Positions 54,678 to 64,000 of a stretch of DNA of 64,000 bases are shown here, in pieces. Each line of letters begins with the position of its first letter. Position 1 is the first letter of the stretch. The DNA is from Neurospora intermedia. Taxonomy: Eukaryota; Ascomycota; Sordariomycetes; Sordariales; Sordariaceae. The DNA is taken from positions 1,426,001-1,490,000 of the forward strand of contig BTPP01000009.1 of assembly GCA_037102815.1 (NCBI GenBank), written 5' to 3'. A model generated the notes under the pieces. The model was given only the letters and a program-made list of their open reading frames with translations. It was not told the DNA's origin and made no database searches. A program made the position numbers and the translations under genes.

Positions 54678-56357
54678 ATGTGCACCTTCTGTTACACTCC
54701 CTATATCGGGTGCCCAAAAGGACGACGGCACTACTACCTCCAATGGTTAAAATGCAAGACAGCCATCAAGAACGGCCACAGTTACTGTCCCATCGGCGAA
54801 TCCACCGAGATTAGAGAACTCCAGAAACTTTCTGGGAATGTTCTGGCTTGCCCGTTCCATACCCATATTGCCATACAACAAATTGAGTTCGAGTTCCGCC
54901 AACGAGACGAAGTCCCAAGCCCGATAGACTCATCCGACCCTTCTTCTCCCACAACGTCCAACACAACTTATGTGGCTTCTGACGATGAATCCGAAATTGA
55001 GTTCAGCCAAGCAGGTCAGAAGTCCTTACACCGGCCTTCTAGCACCGCCGTCTACCTCGACCTAAGGTTTCCCAAACCCGGTCCCATCAAGCGGCACAAG
55101 TCAGCAACACCTACGAAGACGGAGGCCAGAAATATACAACAAAGCACGGGCGGGAGTCTAAACAGTCAAAGTGAACCCAATCCAGCCAGTATTTGCGCCA
55201 AGTCTGTTCTCAGCACGAGCAGCAGCAGCAGCAGCAAGAGAGGCCCGGTCATCAGTCCAGGCCTCCCAGCTAGCCCAGCTGCCTATCGTCAAAGTCAAAG
55301 CCAACCCCAGACACAACCACATGCCAAACTTACCTTGAAGGCACCTAAAACCGAGGTTGATACGAGCAACAAAAGATCGAGGAGCGCCAGCAAGCTCTCA
55401 GAACCAGCCTACTACCCACCCAGTCCTCCTCCACCCGAAATCATTACAACATTACCGACACCAGTTGACCAGGCCAATCCATCCAACCCCGACCTCTTGA
55501 CTCGCCGCCTGGGACCCTCAACGGCACTTACCATAACGATTACTAAAGCCCCAAAGCTTAACATTCAAAAAATCACATCTTCCAAGTCCGAGCCAGATCT
55601 AAAGTCAACATCCAAAGGTCCCGAATCGAGTAACTCCATCACCACCACCTCTACCTCCCACACATTTGATTCCTTCCTCACTCCCTCCGGTACTCTTCAA
55701 CCAGAGTCTAACACTGCCAACACTCCCGCCACAACAACCAAGACCAGCAGCAGCACCACCATCACCAGCAGCCTCCGCAGCCGCAGCGGTAGCCTCTTCA
55801 CCCGTCTCAAAGACGGTACGACAACAACACTCCATCACTCCGCTCTAAGTCGTACACTCAGCGCCAGCACCACCAACATCAACACCAACCGCCGCCGTCA
55901 AGCATCAGCCACACACCCAAAGAACGTCGCGCCATGGGATCAAGTGCTTTTACCGGCCTCCATCTCCAAGCCTGTCAATCTTGAAGTTGGAGTGAACAAT
56001 GCCTCTACCAGGAACCCAACAAATCTAGCGATAGACGGCAGCATCACAGATTGCGCCCTGAGCTCGGAAACAAAGGCAATCGACGGTCACCTCCAAGGGG
56101 CCTGGAGGTTAGGGGGCCAAGGTCCGAGGACAGCGCCGTTGCCAGCTGAGATGGAGGTGATGATGTCGAGATTGGAATCGGTCGGAGTTGGTGTTGGGCT
56201 TGGGATTGGACTGGCAGTTACGCGTGATATTGATGAGGGAAAATCTGTAGACGTATCTGGACATAAAAGGAGTTGTTCGGCTACCTCTACTATGTTACAG
56301 GGGAGAATGGGAATAGTAGGGCTGAGCGGCTTGAGGAAGAAGGGCGAATGTTGTTGA
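54678..56357 (+). CDS. Orphan protein with N-terminal Cys/His cluster
   Basis: A single exon of 559 residues from the first ATG. Residues 1-63 hold a compact Cys/His cluster (Cys 2, 5, 12, 26, 37, 58; His 18, 34, 61, 63) in MCTFCYTPYIGCPKG, HYYLQWLKCK, NGHSYCPI and LACPFHTHI, which probably binds zinc. Similar heads occur in many short Sordariomycete proteins of unknown function. Residues 80-430 are disordered, rich in Ser, Pro and Thr, with poly-Ser (AGC repeats) and basic-acidic patches. The C-terminal 90 residues are mixed and end GLRKKGECC. There are no catalytic motifs or membrane segments. A regulatory or scaffolding role would be guesswork. Confidence 0.75.
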   Translation: MCTFCYTPYIGCPKGRRHYYLQWLKCKTAIKNGHSYCPIGESTEIRELQKLSGNVLACPFHTHIAIQQIEFEFRQRDEVPSPIDSSDPSSPTTSNTTYVASDDESEIEFSQAGQKSLHRPSSTAVYLDLRFPKPGPIKRHKSATPTKTEARNIQQSTGGSLNSQSEPNPASICAKSVLSTSSSSSSKRGPVISPGLPASPAAYRQSQSQPQTQPHAKLTLKAPKTEVDTSNKRSRSASKLSEPAYYPPSPPPPEIITTLPTPVDQANPSNPDLLTRRLGPSTALTITITKAPKLNIQKITSSKSEPDLKSTSKGPESSNSITTTSTSHTFDSFLTPSGTLQPESNTANTPATTTKTSSSTTITSSLRSRSGSLFTRLKDGTTTTLHHSALSRTLSASTTNINTNRRRQASATHPKNVAPWDQVLLPASISKPVNLEVGVNNASTRNPTNLAIDGSITDCALSSETKAIDGHLQGAWRLGGQGPRTAPLPAEMEVMMSRLESVGVGVGLGIGLAVTRDIDEGKSVDVSGHKRSCSATSTMLQGRMGIVGLSGLRKKGECC

Positions 56358-58378
56358 GTTGAGCGGGTGGCTGTGCATTCTTGCATGGGGGCTTTTTGGT
56401 CGACGTTGAACAGATATGAAATGATTGGCCATTCAACCAGGTCAGCCTGAAGTGGGCATTGAGGCATTGCCGGTGTAATGTGACTGAACGTACGAGGGAA
56501 AATGCATGCCAAGTCTACCTCTACCAATTGAAGTAATCACTGTTCTGCTTCGCTGTCATACCAACACACATCTCGATAGGTACATTTGCGCTATACATCA
56601 GGTTAGCTTGGCCAATGAGTCACCTCAAGGATGAACGAAAACTCGTATATAACGGGCGGTATCCCAACGCTTGCTCCTTTGGTTTCTTCTCTTCTCTTCT
56701 TTTTTCTTCTTTACCGACCCCCTTTTCTACCTCTACCCACCCCAGTGTTTCCTTTTTTTTCTTCCGAGCTAAGGTACACTATGCTACCTACATATAAAGA
56801 AGAGCTTTGTGGTTCTGCCGCAATGGCCGAAAGATAGATGAAAGTGGTGGAAAAGGACGAATGGTACATACGCCACTTTGGTCACCGTAGGTCACCCCTC
56901 TCCTCAAAGAAACTCCAATCACCTCAACGACTCACGAACATGGTCTTTGCCTACCACCACCAGCCCCTTCTCAAAGCCTCCGGGCTAATCACGCGTTAAC
57001 ATGCATACTTAGTCAATCTTTCATCTAGACGGCGGCACTAACCGTCACATGCTGTACCTCTCCTCAGCCTGTCTCCTGTCAAAATCAAAATCAAGCGCCA
57101 ACTACAAGTCGAAACACCTCGATGCTACCGATAGCCAGCAAAACGAATGTCTTTATCTTGGACAACATTCCAGTTACAATGCTAAGGGATTCGACAACAC
57201 ATTTGCCGGGGTTGGATATGGTTTAACCTGGACAGCCAGGTATTTTCTGGGTTATTTAGAAGGTCTTGGTCATGACACTTACGGGTCAATCAATGTCTTT
57301 CTCACATACCTATACTAGAGGATCGTTTCACGCGTTACAATCAAGTCACAAGCTACTCAAGTAAAATTATAAATGAAGTGAATGCAATTACAATGCCTTT
57401 GAAAAAAAAAAAAAAGACTCAAGGGGTATTTAGGTAGTGTTCGCGTTAATGTTGCTGTTGGCTGTTGTATGTATGATGGGATCTAGTTTTGGAAGGACCA
57501 CTGTGGTGGGCGCTGGGCCGGAGGTAGGTAGGGTGTTCGCCCAAGAATTGGTTGCGGTTCACGTTGGCGGTTGAGTGTGGGTGTTTGTCTAGATGGCGAG
57601 TTGCTCGATCGATTGAGGAGGACATTGTGTATTGTAGGCGTGAGTGATGTGAGACTATACTAGGTATGTATGGGGTAATATAGACTTGTGTAAGGTGGTG
57701 GTTGGTACCGCCAATAAGGAAACAGGAAAGATTGTGTAAATGTCTGGGTCGATGTTGAAATGATTCTCCATGATCATATGTTATCCCAGAAATGAATGAT
57801 TTGTACCCACTCAGTTCAAAAGTCCACAGTCAGCCATTCTGGCTTCTTTTTTTTGACAGAAGTTGGCCGAATGAAAAAAGGACCCTGCTGAGTCTATTGG
57901 CATTTGGTGATCTCATTTTACCCAACCCACTTCACGTAGACAATGCAGTTAGCAACGTTTGGAAGCGCACCTACCCCTGGAGCTTATTTTGCCAGGAGCT
58001 ACTTCGCGATCTTAAGGTGCTGGTATCGATACACATCTCCGAGGAGCCATAAGTGACAAACGTAGAGATCAAGACACGTTTCCCAAGAGTCACCGGTGGT
58101 CAACAAGTAGACAAACATATGTCTTGCTACATACCTAGCTACTCAATGAAACCATAGAGCTCATTCCAATCCATCACGCATCACCAAAGTCCGCAGAAAA
58201 CCTCTCATACAAGACATCAAACCAGCTTGAAACCATAAACTCCTGGGCATCACTAAAGTTTCCATCGTAATCGTGTCGTTAAAACAGGCAGCTATCCACC
58301 TACTCTGCCCTTCGTAAAAAACTGGAAAAAAAGCAAAGTCATCGACAATCATGGCAAATCTTCAAAGTCATACACCGG
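56358..58378. other. Intergenic, no gene recognised
   Basis: ATG frames of 89 codons (57049-57318) and 86 codons (57792-58052) have no motif. TACCTCTAC is at 56516 and 56728, and an A14 run at 57402-57415. The minus-strand gene at 58379 has its 3' region here. Confidence 0.5.
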
Positions 58379-61142
58379 TTAATATGGCGAGTTGACGATG
58401 TCTTCCCTCCTCAGCCTCTGAGCAGCCGGCGTCCGAGGGCCACCGACCCTATTGCTCGAGCCCCTCCTCGCGGCGTCGAGGAAATCCCCAGCAATGCTCT
58501 CTCTTGTCGGCTTCTTGAGACGAGTGTGATCAACCATGTTGACCTCGTGTGGAAGTGCGACGATCACATTCTTGTCTGTACCGAACTTGAAGTCGTCGGC
58601 CTTGACATCGTCCGTATATCGCTTGATCAGATACGGCGTCTTCCGGCCGGTGAGCACCTTCCTAAGGTTCCACTCAATGATATACGGTCCAGTGGCGGTG
58701 ATAATGCTGGTTTCCTCAGTTCCGGTACCAGTGTTGAACTTGGCAGGCGTGAAGTTAACCGGCTTGCCAGTCTCATGGGTGAACTGGGCCACATGCTCGG
58801 GAGTCAGAGCGAGACGGCGTGGCTGAGGCTTCGAGTCGGCAGCAAAGGATTTCTCGAATCCAAGCTTGCCCTCATTCTTGCCTCCCTTTTGCAGGGCATC
58901 GACCAGCAGGAGGTAGTTGCGGCACGTGGCAAGGACCCAGCGACCGTCGGCCGAAACATCGAGGCCGAGGATGGGCTCACCAAGGGCGGGAATGTGTGTC
59001 TTGGCATTGATGCCGAGGCGGTCAAAGAGACGAATGTCACCCTTGTTGGATGCCACAGCGATGTAACCCTTCTCGGTAGTTGCGAGGGCGGAGAAGTCGT
59101 TCTTGCTCGCGTACTGCTTGAGCTGGCTGTCGACAAGCTTGGTACCGGAAACACGGGGATCTATACGGTAGAGGGCGTTTCGGCTGATACCCAGGAAGGT
59201 AGGTTCGTGAGTCATCTGGGCAAACTTGTTTTCAGGTGCAAAGGTAACAACGGGAATGTCGTCATGAACCTTCCACTCGTCGACGACCTTGCCGTACTCG
59301 AGATCCATGCGATACAGCTTGTTCGGGTCACCATCTTTTTGGAGGACAAGATTCCGATCCTCGTTGTGAAGCATGACCTTGGTAGGCGAGAAGAGCTCGC
59401 CCTTTGGCGTCTCGACCTTGGAGATGTTTGTGCTGAACTCGAGATGGTTGCTGGGCGTATGCTTGAAGACACCAATCTTAGAACCGCGGACAACAAACGA
59501 GCGATCGTGCTTGTAACCAACAGCGATCGACTTGTTGGTGTCGGTGTCCTTGGGCTTGTATTCAACATCGTCCTCCTCCTCGTCCGTGTCGTAGTGTTCG
59601 CTTTGGGGACCATCATCCTCGGCATCCTCAAACTCCTCCTCTTCGTCCTCTTCCTCGGCAGGCTGGTCTTCAAGTACCAGATCGTTGAATGCATCGAGAA
59701 CGTAGTTCTGTTCAGTCTCCTTGATCTTGCCCCACTTCATCTCATTCTGTTGTTCCCAGAGAGCAGACGTCAGACCCTCTTGGAATCGGTCCAGGGTGGG
59801 CTGATCCTTGAAGCGCAGTAGCCACGAATAGGCTGAGCCATCGTCCGTGAACTGGTTGAAGATGAAAGAGAGATATTCAGGGTTGAAGACTGGGTTGATC
59901 TCCGAGCTAATGGGAATGCCGAGCCACTCGCGGTCGGGAGTCGAGACTTGCAACCAGTACTTCCAGTTGCCAATTTCGGAGACTGTTGCTGTTACCGAAT
60001 CGGCTTGAAGGACAAATGATCCTGAGGGAAAGTCGTAGAAATGTAGCTCTCCCATTTCGGCGGCCATGACCTCACGGGCCTCGGGAGGTACCGTGGCCTT
60101 GGGAGGGCTATAGTTCCTTTCTTTCTTGGCAGGCGTAGACTTGACGGGAGTAGACTTGGCGGGCGTAGAGGAGCCTGTAGCAGCGTTCTCCCGCTTGACA
60201 CTGGTGTTGGCTGAGTGTAGAGGCATGGCGTCGATGGAGTCAATTGATCGCGTAAGAAGGGCTGGGCTGTGGATGGGACTAGCCTGGGGAATCGGTGGCT
60301 CGTCAAAAAACTCGAATTGCTGAAGGTCCTCTTCCGTGGCCAAGGTATTTGGCTTGCGATATTTGCGCTCGTACTGGCACTGTTTGGCGGCAAGCTCAAA
60401 CTGATCGACTAGCGAGGATGAGATGACAGTGTCGCAAACAAACTCGTAGACGTCTCCCACGTCTCCGCTCAGGTCGCGCCAGGCCAGGACGTGATCACCA
60501 CCTTCTCTCTGTTCGACGCGCAAGTGAAGGGCCTCGTCGAGTAAGAATGTCTTTTCGTCGCGTTCGGCAGCGAGGACGTCGGCGTCGATGTCGGCGTCCT
60601 CACCTTCCTCTTCGGCAAGCAACTCGGCCTCTCCCTCTTCGTATACTCGCTGTACGACGAGCTGGTACTGGAAGTCTTGCGCGGTGCGACGGATGCGCGC
60701 CGAGGCGTCCTTGAAGAGGAGTTCGGAATATCCCTTGGGAGAAAGTGGTCTGACGAGGTAGAGCTGGCCTTGGGGAAGCTCAACTAGCGTTTCCTGGTTG
60801 TTACCGGAACCAAACAGAAGCTTGGCCGCTATAGGGTAAAAGTCAGCCAATGATCGGAACGAGGCTTGGAAGAGTTGATGTTCGCGTAGTTGTGGGTAAT
60901 GTGATGGGTTAACGTTGAGTGGACGTGGTGTGCTGTGTGAAGACCATCGATCGTGAGGAAGGCAAGAGGTGTAGTAGAGTGGGCGCGTTGCGGGGGCTAG
61001 CCCAGCGTTGCTTCCTGGTGGATGCTCCCACCACTGACCAGGGACGCCAGCGATCATATGCCAACGGTGGGGGAGGGGGATTCGGGCTTGATCTGAGTGG
61101 AGGGGATTCCCATCACGACTTACCTCCTCGGAGGACAAACAT
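58379..61142 (-). CDS. vid27: VID27 family cytoplasmic protein
   Basis: Two exons (61142-61124 and 60828-58379) give 822 residues. The 19-nt first exon (MFVLRG) joins across a 295-nt intron to AAKLLFGSGNNQ, then VELPQGQLYLVRPLSPKGYS, the family's N-terminal block. A PH-like middle contains DFPSGSFVLQ and WEQQNEMKWGKI, followed by acidic runs (EEEDEEEEFED). The C-terminal half is the VID27 beta-propeller: VGYKHDRSFVVRGSKIGVFK, VVDEWKVHDDIPVVTFAPE, FLGISRNALYRIDPR, ILGLDVSADGRWVLATCRNY and FKFGTDKNVIVALPHEVNMV. Yeast Vid27 was linked to vacuolar import and degradation of fructose-1,6-bisphosphatase, but its molecular role is unclear. The long minus frame continues past the acceptor upstream, which is intron; the ATG at 61142 is preferred because it restores the family start. 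Confidence 0.93.
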
Positions 61143-61917
61143 TGCTGCCGTCGGTCAATATGATACTTGATTAATCGTATTGGACGTGATGATATGAGCT
61201 TGCCCAGCGAGCACCCGGCGTACACGGTGCGTTGTCGCTGACGGTGAAAGTTGAAGGGAAGGAGGATGAGCGGGATGTCGAAGGGGAAAAGTAAACAGAC
61301 CCCGAGAGATAGAGAGGATAGCGCTCTAATCAGTGGGGACGTTCAGTTGCATGTGGATGTTCTGGCCTTCCTTGCCTTCTGGAACCAACCTTGAGTGGAG
61401 GGCAGCAGCCAGCTTCGACTCTGGGGGAGACAGTGTGTAGAGGAGTGCAAAAAGCTGCGTCATAACAGGGTGGAGCGTGGCGGTGCATATCATGCGAGCC
61501 AACGAATCAATATCATGATATTTAACGCCACAGACGGCCAAAAGCCAAGAACGAAGCCAAGTCACATTGATCGATGCGTGCCGCCGTTCATGCTTGTCTC
61601 ACTTTCAACAGGCAATAAAGGAAGGCGTTCGACTGTTAATGCCCTAATGTTTTGCCGCATAATGATCACCGGACTCTGTTAAGAATCGTCATCCGACACC
61701 ATCTATCAAGGACGGCCCTTGTGTCATCTTGTCGATGCCAGGAGATTCCAATGAGCACAAGCTAGAATGGTGTGTAATTTCGAGTCCCATCTACCTATCA
61801 TTTCGCTCGTACTACCATAACTAACCAAGGACAAACGCTCGAAAAGCAAGGAACAACTGACAACCCGTAAAAACCCCAAAGGGTTGGTTTTCTCTGCATA
61901 GAAAAGGATCGTGTGCG
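61143..61917. other. Intergenic, no gene recognised
   Basis: Promoter and leader of vid27 (61143-61330) and the 3' region of the prenylcysteine lyase gene. No frame is supported. Confidence 0.6.
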
Positions 61918-63841
61918 TTAAAGGTCCACCAGCGGCATCTCGGGTAGTTCCGTAGGCCGTGTCTTGGGAACTTCACCCGCCTTCCGCACTCCTCCCTTCC
62001 CAGCGCCTTTTCCTGCTCTGTCACAAGTCATCTTGAGCTGTTGGCCTGGCGCCAGGCTACCATCATGACTCTGGACACCTCCGCTCTCTACTCCCCTCAT
62101 GTCATCCACAATCAGTCTCGCCACGTTTTTGCCCATCAAAGCGTTGGTCTCCATAGTCGAGATGAAGCTCTCCATACCAGAGGTGTAGTAAAAGCCGGTT
62201 CCGACAATGGGGTCCTGGAATGTTACGCGAGGCTCGGCCTTGGGATACGAATAAAAGACATGGGGATAGTACCACGAAATGGGGCTGACTTCAGCACTTG
62301 ACTCGTCGTTTGGCTCGGCGATAAACGTCTCTGGGACCTTGACACCAAAGAGACGGCTGAGAAACTCGGGAGTGACCTTTTCAGGAGAAAAGATCTTGTA
62401 GGCGTACTCCTCCTTCTTGGTCTTGGGGTTCACCAGCTTACGCAACATGCTGATGCTGAAGAAGCCAGCGCTTCCCGCGCCTGCCACTCCCGATGTAGCA
62501 TTGTCAGTCTTGCCGAGTGTTGTTAGCACTGTTCCGGGGAGAGCTTTGGGGTTCTCCAGACCAAAGAATCCGGGGCTGTAGCGGAAGGGCGAGGTGAAAA
62601 TGGTGACATGAAGCCGCACATAAGGTATCTCATCAATGTGGGTTTCCAGCACACCATCCGCGATGTTGATGTTGCTGAATTGGTACGGATTGGCGAGAAT
62701 GACATTGTCGAACTCCACTGGGTAGGATGCGTCCTCCTGGGATGACGAATGAATAGCCCGGAGGCTGTACTTGGCGGAAGTGGTGGCTTCGCTTCCGGTT
62801 TTCGCGAAAGAGATAGATGACACCGAGGTGTTGAGCATGATGGTCGCCCCCGACCTCTCAACCATCTTCTGGAATATTTGCCAGTTGCCACCCTGAACAG
62901 CTGTTGCGCCCGCGGGCGCCATCGCAACCATGGTATCGAGTCCATGGAGGCGTCCAATATTAGTGGCGTAGTTGACCCGGGTGCTGGCTTGAACGATGTC
63001 GTGGGCATAAGCACCATAAACCTGGACTCTATCAGTCAAACTGTCGACCATGATTCGTTTCGCAACTTACATTATTCGTCTTCAGGAACTCCTCGCCAGT
63101 CGCCCCCGTAGCAGAGGCCAAATCGAGATCATATGCGCGTTGTGTCAAGGACTTGAATGGAAAGTACGGTTCTTCGTACATGCGCAAGAATTTGGAAACA
63201 GTCTCCTGAACGAGGTCATTTGTCCGCTTGGGTGCCCGAATGCCGTACTTCCAGACGATGTGCCAGAGCTGGGAGATCCAGCTGCTGCTCGTGTCAATCT
63301 CAAAGACAAATTTCTCGCCGTCCCAGATTCCCATTTTAGGGTCGGAGCCTACGTCGGGATCCTTCTTTCGTAAGTCGAACTCCTCCACCGACTGGTTGAG
63401 GATGTAGTTCTTCTCGATGAAGATGCTGGCTCCCAGCTCCATTCGAAGTGAGGGGTCATCATAGGGGTTGATGGTGAGAGTCCGTCCACCAATATGATCC
63501 GTCTTTTCGAAAATGGTGATGTTGACATTGACGTTGTATTGGTCGGCATACTTGCGCAAGTGGTAGGCGGCGGAAGCCCCGGCTGCCCCAGCTCCTGTGT
63601 GGTGTTTTAGCTTCTTGCAAGTGGAAACGATGTGTACGAAGAGATCAAGACAATGAAAGAAGTTCAATGTTAATAAAGACAGAACTGGAAACTCACCGAT
63701 AATGGCGACCTGTCGCACCGATGTGTCTCGGTCATCGAGGTTTTCCCCCTCGATGACATCGGGTATTCTGCGGGCAAGAGCTGGCGATGTAAACAACAGC
63801 AGTGCCACAGCGGCGGACTGTAAATCGCATGGCAGTCTCAT
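61918..63841 (-). CDS. Prenylcysteine lyase (prenylcysteine oxidase)
   Basis: Three exons (63841-63697, 63594-63071, 63021-61918; introns 102 and 49 nt) encode 590 residues. This FAD enzyme oxidatively cleaves farnesyl- or geranylgeranyl-cysteine from degraded prenylated proteins to the free amino acid and aldehyde, typically in the vacuole/lysosome. The N-terminus has a signal-like segment (QSAAVALLLFTSPALA). The dinucleotide fold VAIIGAGAAGASAAYHL is split by intron 1, followed by FEKTDHIGGRT and ELGASIFIEKNYIL. The lyase part includes VYGAYAHDIVQASTRVNYAT, LHGLDTMVAMAPAG, WYYPHVFYSYPKAEPRVTF and GTGFYYTSGMESFISTMETN, the last being the C-terminal FAD-contact region. A Lys/Gly/Pro-rich tail of about 40 residues is extra compared with the animal enzyme. 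The start is the first ATG, 160 bases from the window end. Confidence 0.93.
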
Positions 63842-64000
63842 GTTATGTTTGGGAACCGGCAATTGGTAGGTTTGTGTTGTTTTCGTTTACATGGATAGGT
63901 TGAAGCAAAAGCACTTTGATGAACTTGAAGGTATGAGAAACAGGTGAAGGAGGGAAACACTTCTTTACGTAGGTATTTAAAAAGCGATCTGCCATTGAGG

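Noticed and set aside
58526-59821. 431-codon frame on the plus strand
   Set aside because: It is antisense to the VID27 beta-propeller, begins without an ATG-based family start and has no motif; it is open because of codon bias in vid27.
1-64000. RIP-mutated transposon relics, 5S rRNA genes and CRISPR-like arrays
   Set aside because: No AT-rich TpA-biased block, no match by eye to the dispersed Neurospora 5S gene and no spaced direct repeats of array type were seen.

Overview
The window is nuclear DNA of a filamentous ascomycete, almost certainly Neurospora, Sordaria or a close relative (Sordariaceae). Evidence: short introns (45-160 nt, mostly 50-80) with GTAAGT/GTGAGT donors and CTAAC/CTGAC branch sites, long gene-poor spacers, CRE-1-like sites, and a 304-residue microbial rhodopsin that I recognise as NOP-1. 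It contains no rRNA, CRISPR array or intact transposon, and I saw no AT-rich RIP-type block. I derived splice sites by eye from frame continuity, donor, branch and acceptor; positions are exact if those choices are right.

Left part (1-31 kb) is sparse. A minus-strand MFS hexose transporter (1672-3465) is followed by about 9.3 kb without a recognisable gene. Then come nop-1 (minus), a 2EXR-type protein (plus), and two small single-membrane-pass proteins of unknown function: a Ser/Asn-rich one on minus (21267-22036) and one on plus (24805) whose frame is broken by one in-frame TAG and then stays open for 120 codons. Both carry a [KR]-x(0,1)-V-x-F motif resembling the docking site for protein phosphatase 1. 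A tRNA-Lys and a small two-exon RING-like protein follow.

Middle part (31-46 kb): a DEK_C + HIRIP3-type nuclear protein, the AP-1 beta adaptin, a tRNA-Arg, a predicted GPI-anchored secreted protein convergent with a glycosylasparaginase, a MATE-like transporter broken by frameshifts, and a gene built around a Copia-type retropepsin-like beta-barrel that has lost its catalytic Asp.

Right part (46-64 kb): trehalose-6-phosphate synthase, an HVA1/TUDOR small protein, a tRNA-Val, an Arg/Asp/Ser-rich protein, a Cys/His-headed orphan, VID27 and prenylcysteine lyase. Most of these are housekeeping or conserved fungal genes with no sign of a cluster. The most unusual material is the two small membrane proteins at 21-26 kb (with the TAG and a nearly adenine-free tract beside one of them), the domesticated retroelement domain, and a 9-mer, TACCTCTAC, that recurs far more often than expected across the spacers.
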